NCBI GenBank assembly: GCA_037074705.1
Contig: CM073590.1
Span: forward strand, 217,402,746 to 217,466,745
Direction of reading: 5' to 3'
From: Zhengitettix transpicula
Lineage: Eukaryota; Arthropoda; Insecta; Orthoptera; Tetrigidae
DNA: 64,000 nt
Shown: in pieces, positions 21,665 to 35,874 of the stretch
Layout: the number at the start of each line of letters is the position of its first letter
Numbering within the stretch: the first letter of the stretch is position 1
Notes under the pieces: generated by a model
Told to the model about the DNA's origin: nothing
What the model saw: only the letters and a program-made list of their open reading frames with translations
Databases searched by the model: none
Program-made: the position numbers and the translations under genes

Positions 21665-24600
21665 ATGACAGAGGAAAGCGGTCCGCTACATTTGATTTTA
21701 GAATTCGGGTTAGTTATAGAACTCGTCGGATTGACTTCTAGATTTCTATATTCATTTTGGAAATTTGTCGTTTTAATTATTTTTCTAACACGTTGTATTA
21801 CATGAAGATTTTTTAAAAAGAAATCTTGAGTTCGTTTATTAAACAATTCCTTAAATAAAGTATTTTATCATATTTTATTTTGTTTTCTTTTTTTAAAGCA
21901 TATTATCAGCGATTTGTTTATAATAATTTTTTTAGTGTTTATATTGGAGTATCTTTTAATATGACATGATTGTAATTTCAAAGTTTGTAAATTATTGTGA
22001 AGTTATTCTTTTTCAAAAAATTATTTGTATCTAGAAGTACAAGACTTAAATGCTTTAAAGTTTTTTTGTTAGCTTAGAATAGTTTGAGTATTGCACAGTA
22101 TTGTTCATTTCCATTTTCCTCAGTAAATATAATGGCTAATATAATGTATGTTCCAAGATCATGTTCTGAAGTAGGTGGTTGTGTTATTAGCCTTCTGGTG
22201 ATAATATTCTCACAAATAGAAATTGAATATTAAACCAAAGAAAGGCACAATATTTTATATATTAACTGAGGAAAAGAATATGAATGATAATACTTATGAA
22301 ATCCACTCTTGGCTGACAGATCACCAAACAGGACAGGAGAACTTTGTTATTAGATCTGTTAAGTTGGTTGTAAAACTATGGATGATGGATATAAATAAAG
22401 TCAAAATATTTTGATAGGAAATATTATCATTGTGAGAAACTTGTGTAATAAAACTATATTATAAATTTTGTAGCAAGAAATAACATAAAACTGTGAAAAT
22501 TAATATTGCCAAGAATAAAATCTGGACAGGGAGACTATCTACTGTTAGATTAATATACAGAACTTTAATACTAGATGATAATACAATTTGTTTCACATAT
22601 CCATACTAACTCATTTACAATTTATAAATGTGTTTGTATCGTGGCACTAAATACAGCAAGTTTTATAACAAAAAAGAGTTACAATGAAAGAAAAACTAGT
22701 CTGAATGTACTGTGGTATTCTATATATTTATAGGTTGTTCGAGTGTTTTATTGATTGGTTTATTTGAATTAAGATAAAAAAATTGCAGTTTAAATCCAAC
22801 CATTTTGAGTTCCATTGAAGAAATATTAATACAGGACTGTTTTTCAGCTGCAAACACTGTATTATATCTGAACTTGTGATGTAGGATCTTTGTACAGTTT
22901 GGTGTTTTAGTTTGTGTTAATTTACTTTAAATCTCGAATTTTTTTTGAGTGGTTGCCTCAAAAAGTAAAAGTTTATTTAACTTGGAACAGTATTTAATCT
23001 GTGTTCTGTTATTTTTATTCTTGTACTACAGCCTCTCAAACTAATTGCTTAATTGGCACAGTGTAGTTCTTATATTCCATCTTGAAATTAAAAATAATGT
23101 ATTAAAATAAGGGTTATGGCTTACCTCTGTGAAAATTGAAGTTTATCCTGCCATATTGGAGGTACTTGGGTTTTTTCAGAGTCCCTACCATTCGATGCCA
23201 CTAATATTGAAATCATTTTGCGAGAGTCAGTTTCATAATTGTCATGTAGTACTAGACATAATATTCTTTATATACATAGTTTTGTGTCTGTGTTTATGTA
23301 TATATGTATGGCTGCATTTGCTTTTCATTATATTTTACCTTCCTAATATTTCCCTTTGTGATACACAGATTTGTTGTCTGCTGTTCTGTGATTCAGATTA
23401 AAATGCATATAAAAGATTCTGATGAAAACATATTTAAAATAAAATGGATGTATTGAACACCAGTATTTATTGTCTGCAATACAATAGTATTGTAATCCCA
23501 TTGAAAAGACCTAATACTTGACAGTCTGTGTAGTTAAGTTTATTATTAATATTGTCATGCCTATGACATCTTGTAAAAATCGCTAACATTCACTACATGT
23601 ATATTATTGATCATATGCCATACAAAAATTAAGTATTCAAACTGCTGTGGCAAATAGCACTTTTGTTTAACACTGTTAAAAGTTTTGATTGACATATTAC
23701 ATTGAGTGTATATATATATAAGATTAAAAATATGTGTGTGTAAAGGAAAGAGAAAGCAGGTGTCTTACCTGAAATTGAATTGAATTTCAGTGCAACTCCT
23801 CCTTCAGAAAGAGCATGCTCTATGGTACATGGGGCTGTGCACTTCCTGAAGAAGGAAGCTAACAACTCTGAAAATTTTTGAATACCTTCTTCCTATCCTA
23901 AAGGGCAACATTGAGTTTCAATTTAAGGTAAGCCACCACATTTATATCTTTCCTTTCCATACAAATTATATATTTATATTATTTGCTTGTACCTCCAAAA
24001 ATTTGAAGTGTTTCTTCCTGTTCAATGGCAACACCATATATCTTTTTCTGTTTGTATATATGACACTGAATTTTAATTTTATGCTAAATTACTTGTTGAT
24101 AATTTCAGTATTAATTATGTAAGAAATAATGTATTCTTTATTAAAAGTTATATAATTTGTGATTAGATGTCTGACAATATTCATTTTCTTTGCCACCTTG
24201 ATTATATGTTTATATGAATTTTAGATATTCCCCTGATTTTAAGTTGAATACAATACAGATTATATTCCAGTAATAATTACATTACTATTTACATCCAAAT
24301 TAAATATGCTTGTTGTTACTTTTTCCAGGGGAGGTTCTGAATTATTAGTGAAAAATGAGAAGAAACATGACATTAAACTTCCAGCTAGCGTCAAACCTTG
24401 TAAGTATATTATTCTTTGCTTCAAATTCAGGTCCATAAAACTGCAGATTGTGTTTATGGTCTTCCTAATGTTCAAAAATATCAGCACACAGATCTTATTA
24501 TTCTGGTAGATTACTAATTCTCTAGAAATCACATTAATGTAACTTAATTATGAAATATTTTACAGATGATAATTATGATGTCACACTTTCGTTTCATAAA

Positions 24601-27600
24601 CCATCACTTTTTTTTCCCTTTTTTTTTTTTTTAAAAAAAGACATCTTGTTCTCTGAGTATCAGAAAGTATAAGCTGATCTTTAGATAAAATTAACTACAA
24701 TAAGATTTTGTTCTCACTGTAAACAAGTTTTGTATATTTTAAATGTTCTTATCCCAGGGACCATACGTGGTTTGCTCCAATGGATCAAGGAAAACCTACT
24801 ACAAGAGCGCCCAGAACTTTTTTTACAAGGAGATTCTGTGTAAGTAATACTCTTTTGATATTACCCTTGCCATAATTAATTATTGACATATAACAAAAAT
24901 TCATTGTAATTTTAAAAAAATAACAATTTTGGTGTAGTCATTAATATTTTCTTAATTATTATTATTTTAAAAGCTAAATAAATTTATTTTTATTTTGTCT
25001 ACAGGAGACCTGGAATTTTGGTTCTTGTTAATGATGCGGACTGGGAATTACTGGTAAGTAATTCTTCATGTCTATGTAAAATGTTCACCTTATCATAATT
25101 TGTTTCCAATTAAGAGTACATGTTATAGTAAATTAAATTTTGAAAATTTTCATAATTTTGAAAACTAAAGTAAGGAAATGATTTAATTAAAGGAAAATTA
25201 TTTACATAATTCTTTTGTTCTAAACTCTTACTTATTGTATAAAGAGTTCTCGGGTTTCCGGTTCCTGAGAACTCTTTATACAGAATATACGTAGGGAAAA
25301 CTTATGCTCTTTACTCTTACTTATTACTTGTAATATATGTCTACTTTTACTCATGTTCTAAATTAATGGTTTTTAACGAGTTGCTCTCGGCTCTTCTTCA
25401 CACCTGATGAAAGGCACAAGGATGCCAGAAAAGTTGTGTGGTATTTATATTGTCACTTTTTTTGTCTGAATTGACTAACTTTCTTATTCATTATTTTCAA
25501 TCAGATGTAAATATTTTCATTCTATATTTATTGCGCGGGGAGGGGAGGGGGGCGTTTTTAGAACCTTGGGGTTCCGTTAAAAATTGTATTTTCATTTATT
25601 ACAACAATATATATGTTCATTATTTTGCAAAATATATACATGCCAAATCTGACAATTCTTTTGAAACACCCTGTAATTTGCAGTTCTCACCCTTTCCAAA
25701 TATGATTTTCAATTCACTATTGAATTCATATTTCTTTACTTAAGTATTTTCCTCTTTTATAACCAGAAGAATACTTGATAAAAGCCCTACCATTTGATTC
25801 AACAAACATAAAAAAACAGGGAAAAATATGATAATGACAGTTTCACTCATTTGGAGTGGAAATTCAAAAAAAAATCCTGTACGAGCCATAAACAACAAAG
25901 TAGGTCGGTAGTACCTCGTAAATGGTCGGAAACAGTACTAGCATCGGTATATTGATGATTGTTTCATTTTACTCAAATTCAGAATTTCGTGCGTACAGTA
26001 CAAAAACACCTTAATACGCCAAAATATGCAAAAACCCTTTCGCTCGCTTATACTTCACACTTGACGTTCGTATGTAATTTGGTTGCAGACACTAGCAACA
26101 GTAATTGTGGTGTCATTGTCGTATCTGATATGTCAGTTCGGCCTCCACGGGAAGCATTCCGCGGATGACGTGATGGTCTGTTTTGAGGGCCGTGGGTATT
26201 GTTTGCCAGTAAGCCCCGGGCCCCTGTAAGGAGGAAGATTTGTGTCGACTGGCTAGAGGGACAACGCGGCTAATTGCGTTGCGTCACCTGCGCCAGGCAT
26301 TGACGGAGCTGTGCGCCTTTGTGTCGCCATTATACTTGCAAAGCGAATTAATCGGCCCGAGCAATGGCGTTTACAGCTGTATTGAAACTCGTCATACCTC
26401 CATTACTGGAGTCTATTGGTCGTCACCCACCATTACTGTAAATACAAAATATTAAAATTTTACCTGTCGTGACGCCGAGATAAATTGGTTGGAAATTATG
26501 AAGTACAGCGTAGTTGTCGTTGGTGACACGACTCACCTGTTGACCTAAATTCCTACTGCACCAGTAATCGAAGTGTCCACAATATACTAAGGCCATATTT
26601 CATGAGATGGAAACAACACGGGTGTACATGAAAATGAACGTGCAAGCAGTCACGTGAATAAACTATGGCAGAAATGATTGGAACCAGGAAAATGAGGTAT
26701 AGAATGCATAGTTTCGATGATAATGTTGGAAAAATCAAAAGAAGTTTGGATTTCCAGTGGACTATGGATGGTATCAGAATTGACAGGTTACGGTCGTGAT
26801 TGAGAAAAATCGGCAGGTGCGGAGAAATATGAAAGTTTATTCGACTACTACCTCAAAATAAGTTGGAAATTAAATTGCTAACTCTAACTTACGGATTTTA
26901 AAAAATATTGGAATTTTAAAAAAGCATTGATTTATTTACAATTTTATTCTACAAATTTAGTTTTTAATTTTGAGCATAGATTTTTCACGGGGTGAAACCC
27001 TGAGTACAAGCATGGAATATCGTACAAATTTCTGTAACGATATATTTTAAAATGATCTGTCACATGGAGCTAACTATCGTCGCCCTTTATTCTGTGGCTG
27101 CTATTTCAGACCAGAAGTTTCAGTTTTACACCAGTCTGGATACATATAGTCTCTAAATCTATTTGAACTTTTGTGTACTTTTGACTAGCATATCTCTAAG
27201 TGTCCTCAACCAGTCATTACAAGGTTCCAAATCGACTGCCATCTAACTAATTTCTTTAAATTATCTCAATTTTTTACTAGCTTCTTTTCTCCGCGATAAC
27301 TAACATTTCTCTAAAAATCAACTTCCAACTAAGCAGTCATACCTTCATCCCCGCGGCGATTCGTAACTATAAAGCTTTCTGTCCAGGGTCCAGTATTATA
27401 CTTGCTTATTACACATTAAGAAATGTTTTCAGATCAGTTATTTATTTTATACTAGCTGGGTGCTCGGCGTTGTCTGAGATGTCATTTATCCATAACCCCC
27501 GATTTTACTCCAATTTTGGTTGCTTTGCGCTATTTTTATGTAACGCTCCTAGAACCCTATCCATGAATGTGCTCACCTCCCATGTCGAAGGGGATTGAAG

Positions 27601-30600
27601 TCATTGACCGAATATATCTGCCGTTTTTACATGTTAAAAGATGACCACCCCCACAACTGTACGATAATCGAAAAGTATTTATTTCACACATTAATCGGCC
27701 GATTACACTGTCTGAAAATTTCTATTCCCGCCCACCACCCCCATACCCCGTCGCGTTACCCAGGTTGTCACAATATGACTAAGCGACATTCATAGTCTCT
27801 GAATTGATTCGAATCTCGGTCGTTTTTGCGTCATTTTTATGTAACGTACCTCCACCCCACCCCTAAGCTTGCTCCCCTCACAGGGGTTGATATTGTACAG
27901 AAACAACATCGGTATAAATACTATCAAAGCAATTAACCACAGGAAATAATTATTTCACGCAAATATAGACCGTTTAACATGTTCGAAAATTTCCACGTCC
28001 GACCACTCCCGCTTGGAGGACTTAAACGGAAAGTTGAATGTCGTAATTAAACTCAGTGACAACTATAATCCCGGATTCGACTCCAACCTCGATAGTTTCT
28101 GCGTTCTTGTTATGTAATGCCACTCCACGCCAACCCTTAAGGGTGCACCACTCCTAATCCAGAAATGGGTTAAAATTATACACAGAGAACATGTAGAGAA
28201 ATTTTATGAATCTCATTGATCCCGAAATATAGTTATTCGAAGCAAAAATCTGGCCGGTTAACATTATTGAAAATTTCTTCTCCCGTCCAACCCCTCCCAC
28301 CCGAGCCAGCCCCCACGCGTTGCACAGATTGTCATAAATGAACTCTAATATCAATTACCTTCGATTTTACTCGAATCTCGTTTGTTTTTGCGTTATTTTC
28401 TTGTAAGTCCCCATCCACCCCAACCCATAACCATGCTCCCCTGTCATGCCGCAATGGGTTGAAATTTTACACTTAACATGGGTGGAAATACTATAAATCT
28501 AATTAACCCTCCAAAATATTTATTCAACACTATTATCGGCCGTGATTTCATGTTTCAGAATTTCTAACTCATCGGTAGAAACACTAACAATCTCTTTGAC
28601 CCCTAAAAATATTTATGCGACTCAAATATCGGTTGTTTTAGTTTGTTTGAATATTTATTGAAAATTTCTTCTCCCGTCCAACCCCTCCCACCCGAGCCAG
28701 CCCCCACGCGTTGCACAGATTGTCATAAATGAACTCTAATATCAATTACCTTCGATTTTACTCGAATCTCGTTTGTTTTTGCGTTATTTTCTTGTAAGTC
28801 CCCATCCACCCCAACCCATAACCATGCTCCCCTGTCATGCCGCAATGGGTTGAAATTTTACACTTAACATGGGTGGAAATACTATAAATCTAATTAACCC
28901 TCCAAAATATTTATTCAACACTATTATCGGCCGTGATTTCATGTTTCAGAATTTCTAACTCATCGGTAGAAACACTAACAATCTCTTTGACCCCTAAAAA
29001 TATTTATGCGACTCAAATATCGGTTGTTTTAGTTTGTTTGAATATTTCCACCCCCGTTCCTGGGGGTGTTAGACATGTCTCACCCCGACAGTGAGTTTCC
29101 TGGTTGCGAAGAACACGTGTACGAAATTTGGTGAAATAAGCTCCATTTGTATAAGGAACATAAAAATATACATACATACAAACAAACACTCTGCTTTATT
29201 TATTAGATAGTGGGAAAAACTGAAGCTATCTTCCTGTGTGTCGCTGCATGTATGAAAACCGAAATATACTTTCCAAGGTGAACAACCGAGTCCACAGACC
29301 AGGAAAACAGGCTTGCGTCACATTCGTTGGTAAATCTAGCAATAATGCTAGCTCCTTACCGTCCCAAAAAACTAAATTTCCTTGGTGGACAGTCTGCTTC
29401 TACGAGTTGGCAGATGTTCAGCGTGTTAGTTGCCCTCCTTTTCATTGGATTAGACTTTCACGAAGCAAATATTGATCAGTTGTTAACATTGCTGTTAACT
29501 TTGGCACGTGGCGGTTCTGCCGATAACGTACCCTCGTGGCTGCATTCCGAAAAATGTTTTATTGCCGGAATTAAACTATCGCAGGATTTGCTGTTAATTT
29601 ACAGCCAGCTGAGGTATTTTGTCATAAATTTTGTGACTAATAAATTAACGCCGGTTACGATTTTGATCCAAGTGTGACACAACAAATCATTACAAATTTG
29701 GACTTAATAATTTGATTTGTCGTTTTGAATGTGTACTTTTTATCAACATCATTGTGAGAGATGGATAGTTAACACATTTTATGGTCTTATCCCATCCACG
29801 TCGCTCTACTTTTTTTTTTGGCTAAAATTAACCTATAGCTTTCCGTTATTTCAAAATTTTCCTGACAAGCTTCGTAGGTGTGTTTTCTAAGTAATACCTC
29901 CGGGAACCTAAAATCTTTAATATCGACTTTCCGATCTACAGGCTCGTGTTTTTGTCTCGTGAAAATTGCGAGATAAACAATATTTTTGTTTATTGCCCTC
30001 TTAAAGTGCTATTATATAGTATATTGGCCTGTTTCTATTCTAATTCCAGGCCAGTAAACTTTTGATTTTTGTAATTGATATTGGAAAATGATATGACAGA
30101 GTTATAATGCTAATAAAAGATACATTTTTGTTTACGATGATTAAATTTCCGCCCGACATCTACTATGTTATCTGTATATATGTCGATGTTTATCCGTTCC
30201 GTTATAGTACTTATTCCGTTTCGTGAAACTAGAGATAAATCCGTGCTTATTGTTTCATATTCAAGAAATAATTCTGGCATTTTTGGATAGTAATGTGTGG
30301 CAATAAAGTACGATAATTTTTTATATATACTGAAAAATTCTCTCTCTTACTTCGTCACCTTCTCAAGGTTTGTTAACTGTAAAATTCTGTGATCTGCATT
30401 GTTCACTTGAAAAAAAATATGTATAAAAATTATGCATTCTTGACAGCATTTTGTCTCACATATGATGCAGGAAATCGGCGATGTGTTTTAATATGATTAT
30501 CATTCGAGTAACAGGATTATTAATTAGGTGGTTGTAAATGTCTATTGTTATTTAAAATTAAGATTTAGTGGTAGATGTGTAGTAACGAGATGTTAGTGTA

Positions 30601-33600
30601 AACACATACACAAGATTCAGTTGCAGGGGCACCCAGCGTGGCTTAAACACAGGCTGCGTGTCAGACCCAACTTGCTTTAAAACTGTAGTTGAGGAAGTTT
30701 GTGTGACTCCTACAGACTAATTAGAAGTTTAATTTTTGCTGAAGTTGCTGAACTGTCACAACCGTGTCTTCTAGAGGAGAATTATATTGTCTTATTAAGT
30801 AAGATGTCTCCATGACAGCGCACGGAAATGCCATGTTTGTAATTTTCATACTGCTGGATTGATTCCAGAGCGTGTTTGTGTAAAATTTGAGTATGAGACT
30901 GATCAGCTGCAGTCACCGTTACGCGAAACGAGAATGGTGGCTTTCATTTGCGTGGTTAAAAAAGTTAGTGCTCCATTCCTGTTTTAGTTATATTGATCAA
31001 AATGGGTTCAATTGAGCCTTGTTAACAGATTGCGGAGCCAAATTGCTGCTCATAATTTCATTTTGCTTCAAAGTCCAATAACGGAGCTCCATTAAATTTC
31101 GAAATAATTTAGACGGCTGGACAAAAAAAGGGTATTGAGTCAAGTGATAGAAAGTGGTCGTTAAAAGACCTATATTTCGTTTGAAATGTGTACAGTTATT
31201 GAAGTGAAATTTCCATATCCCTACTCTTTACGCCGGACAACTAATTTAACAATTACAATTGTAGTATTAACCCTTCTTCGTATGTATATTAACACGTATT
31301 TACTTTATGGTTTTGTTTTCTTATTTAGCTAGTTTGCAATCATTAAAACAATCCATTGTTTTAATGGATTATCCATTGTTCACTCAATCGCGTTATACTT
31401 AACCTCTGTAAAGCGAATTTGGGACGTTTTTATTTCGAAAATTAGTCTCATAGCTGCTGTTGAGACGGTGAATTTTAAGATTTGTAATTTTCTCTTAAGT
31501 TGTCCTCGTCTTAAAATTTGCCTGATAAGGGCGAAGTAAAGTCTATTTTCAGGATTATTAGCGTATGAAAAATTATTAGCGAAGTATCTCCAGGAAAAGC
31601 CATAATTATTTATCATTTTGAATGTATAAATGAATAAGCTTTTGAGTGTTGTCAACTGTCCAGTGCAGTTGTGTTTCTCTAGTCTCTTTTTAGCACCTGA
31701 AGAAAAGAACAAGAATCCCAGAAACGTGTGGTATTTATATTACCTTTTTGTCTGTATTGGCAATCTTTTTTTATTCATTTTCAATCAGACGTAAATTTTT
31801 AAAATTTTATTTATCATAAAATTGTTCTAATAGATTTCAAATTCAGGGGTTTCTGCTATATATAGGAATTAGCAACGTGTTTAATATACGATGAATGTGT
31901 TCAATGAAAGAAACTAATAGCAGTTTGTCATAGTAAAATCTGAAAATTTAGTATAAATTCGTCGCATTGGTGACGTGTCTGTCTGATTTTCTAATTTTGT
32001 TGATTAGTTATAGTAGGCCCTATATATATTTTTTTCTTTAGGATTTGGCTCATGTTCAACAACGTTTCTTTGGTTTCGTAAATTTGTGATGCTGATGGTT
32101 CAAGTAGTCTTCCCGTAAGTCTTAATTTCTGCGGGTATCTTCTACTAAAATTCTTCTCGGGCACTTTGGGAAATATAGGATCAATTTGAGCCTGGATGAA
32201 TTTGAATATAAAATATGGGAAGAAAAATGTTGTGAAATAATTAAAACAGCAGGAAAAAATACATACTTTTCGTTTAGTAAAGGAGAAATTCTAGAATTTA
32301 GAGGCATCTGGGAGTGGACCTACTTGATTCCGCCCATACCTTTGGTATTTTAAAAATCCATGCTCGCCTAGTCAATGCATTCCTCTACAATTTCACATTT
32401 CAATCCTATCAATCAGTCAACGGAAAACCTTAATAGCATTAAATATTATCGGTAATGATCCACAGTGAGTAAAATTGAGTGCAGTAAATGCGACGATTAC
32501 CTACGGTGAACTGAAATACTTTAGCAGCTTTACTTGAATATCCAAACTACAGTGTCTATTTTATTAAATGCACAGTTCTAGGTCTAGAACCCTAGCTGCC
32601 GTAGGATAATCCCACAACGTTACCAAGTCCAGTTCCACCATAGAGCCCCGCAAGGGATGTAAAATAACAAACTCGACATCACAAATCTGATGACAGTCGT
32701 CGAAATGTATATTTATCAGAACGACTGTTCGGTCTGTTTGACATGAATATTGGCCGGGAAACGCTTCTCTAATATCTATTTTCTTGCTTGAAATGACACT
32801 TGATTTATCCTGCTTCGAGGTTGCTATACTTATACTTGGAAACTGCTCCAAGTGGTAATTGGACGATAATTTGTGTCTGGAGGTGATAGCGTCTGCACGC
32901 CGAAACGTATTACTGAAGTCGGTTATTTGTTGGTTTCCTAAAAGTGTGCGTTCCAAAGATAAAGTGTAAGGACGTGTGTCGAGCTGATCTCGTAGGCTAC
33001 TGCAATTCATATTATCCCCGCTATAATGTCTGCTTGAAGTGACGCGCCAAAGCCTCGTATAAAACAATCCCTGACGAAGATAACGGGCGACGTTAAGTGG
33101 CGCGCTGCCTTTATCCCGCGCCCCATAAAAGTCGTTTGCGATTGCCTCCGGGGCAAATAACGCACCCCTCGGTCGCCGCGTTTTATCAGAATTTAGAACG
33201 GCGTTCCTTCTAGCTTCGTCATGTGCAGTCTCCGCCAAGGTCCTCGGGGGACCTCGATATTCAGCTTTTGTTTATTGCTCTACGTCGTCTTCTGCTTCTC
33301 CAAATTTTCTGCCAAACTAAGACTGGAGCCATGAAATGGGTTTTTACGTGCATCGACTGACACTTGTGACCAATGCACTAGCCCGGAATGTCCTGCTTCG
33401 AATTGGGCACCGATCCACGAATCGGTTATAGAAAACAAATGCGTATCATGTATACCGATTTGAATTTAAATTTAATTCAGAGATAATATTTTGCGCCTAC
33501 TCAATTGACTGGATTTAACAATTACAGGGAAAGTTCCGAGAAAGTGATGGCGGCAATAATGGAAATGCCGATAGACCGATTTTTCGAACAGCAAAAAGCT

Positions 33601-35822
33601 TTTCAACTCCCGTTTGGGAATACAAAAGAATTTCCCAGTAGCGCGACAACTAATAAAAAATAAATACATAACATTGCATCGACCTCGTTATTTGTGAATC
33701 ATAAAATCCGAATGCGATGTCTTTTATATTTTTGGCATTCGGACAAATTGAAATCTTTTCCATAATAAGACTATTTATTATTCAATTGATATTTATCTGA
33801 CACTTATTTATAATTAATTATATTAGAGAATCACAAAAAAGTGATAATAATATTTGAATACAAAATATTAACAACGTATAGTCCTGACTTTTGGCATAAT
33901 CAAGCTGATATATATTAATTGAGGAGAGAAATTAAAAATCTATAGAATATCTTCTTGATGTCCAAAGATAAAGATAAGTCCAAAAGTAAGAATGGAACGT
34001 TGTTTATATTTTGTATTCACATTTTATTATTTTTTATTATTATTAGCTAATAAATTTAATTTATTATTCATCACTGAAAAAGCAATAAAATTTTAACCCT
34101 ATTCGGTTATAAACACCAAACTTATAGGTATTTATATCTGCGAATGTTTATAATATTGCACGAATGCAAAACAGTAACAAATTACGTATAATAATTTAAC
34201 TACGTTTATTAAGTACAGTTTTACAAATGTTTGTTTTACCTAAATACGTATTGCAAAAGTTGGACGCTTATCCACAATTTTACTAAACCCTTTAAAAAAG
34301 AAAGTAGAACCGAAGGAAAAATGAACCTACAGTTGATTCAACCTAAATTCGTTAAAGTATGATAAGCAATGAGCCATCTTTTTCTGTCACGGTAAAGGTA
34401 GTGAGATATAGCATGTCGTGTTAAATGTGCAATGGAAGAGAGAAAGTGGAGGAGAGTATTGTCCTCAGATGGGAACTCTCTCTTGGAGAAAATCTGGAGC
34501 GACATTAATATTATTTTAACATATCCTGAACTGAACACAATATATTTCCATGCGTCAATGTTTTCAGAATAATTTTACACTACCGAGTTGTAACAAAGGT
34601 TAGTGTTAAAGTGAGCTCCGGCCTACTCTCACTACAATCCCAGGCCAGACGAAGACTAGATTCCAGCTATACATACCCTTTGATCGCTTCTTTATTACCT
34701 TCTCTGAATTTTGTATTCCAGTGTACTTATCTAAATCATACAAAACTTTCTTCCTTTGTCAATATTTTATAAAATTATATTATTCCAGCCCAGAGACCAC
34801 AGGCGACAGTCACAACGGAATAATAGCAAAGAATTTTAAAATATAAACTTCAGAGTAATTGGAACTATATGCCGTGCACTGTTTTCTTAATGTCCCAGTG
34901 AAACCCTGGGAGAAACATCCCAGCACATTATTAAAAACTAAATTATAATGTTTTATTAAATTTGTGGAATTTAATTTAAAATGCAGAAAAAACAAATATT
35001 TAAGAATTTCAAAATAGTATTAAAAAAATAGAATCCCTTAAATGCTACGTGAATGGCACAGAATAGATAAAAATGTGTAGAATGCAGCATGACAAAAAAA
35101 AAAGAGAGAAATAAATATCTCCTCCAGATGAATTTTATATGATAAAAGATACAAGAAATTTGTGACAATTTTCATATTTTCATATGTGATTTCCTAGGTT
35201 TCTATGTTTATTGAACTGGCTGATTATTACTCGTACCGTAACCCCTGTTTATTGTCTGCTGGTGGTAATTTGTTGTTGAATATGCGACTGCATCGATGGA
35301 ACGGTACGTGACGCCGCATCGCACGTGTTTGTGCACGAGGTAGCAGCAGTTCTGCCAAAATCCTTGAAACGCACAATCCAGAATCCACAAGCTGCAGGCT
35401 GCTTTCTGCGTACACAAATCGCTGTGCTTATGCAGCTGTTTAGCAAACAACCGGCGGACGCTGCGGTCTGCAGCCTCGGGGATTTCTTGCTTCCTCGTTC
35501 GGCATCACACAAAAATCCCACACATACTCACAAAGGTGAAATTCGTTAATGAAGTCCAACGATGAATTTTTATACAAGAGTAACGAATAGAAGGTAGTTT
35601 GCTTTTTAATTTTATGATGCAACGTTAATCGTTTGTAGCAGAACAGGGTCGAAAATAAACTATCGTCATCATGATTATGCAGTGTTATTGAATAATAACA
35701 CAGGACGATACTCTGTCCAATGTTTAACGAAACTCTTGTTTCGTACGTGAAGTGATTTACGTATGTTCAACTTAATATTAACTACCGTTTTTTACGACTA
35801 CATTGCTCTTATATTTATTGAA

Positions 35823-35874
<52 letters not shown>

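Noticed and set aside
22223..22414. 63-codon plus-strand ORF upstream of URM1 exon 2
   Set aside because: It lies in URM1 intron 1, shows no known similarity and has Lys/Asn/Ile-rich composition as expected by chance.
24306..24328. ATG at 24306 as the URM1 start
   Set aside because: This is intronic sequence running through the acceptor TTTTTCCAG. The true first exon at 21665 supplies [15 protein letters not shown] in correct phase.
35208..35549. Cluster of overlapping ORFs on both strands
   Set aside because: Several frames are open at once over a GC-richer block, which is typical of composition rather than coding.
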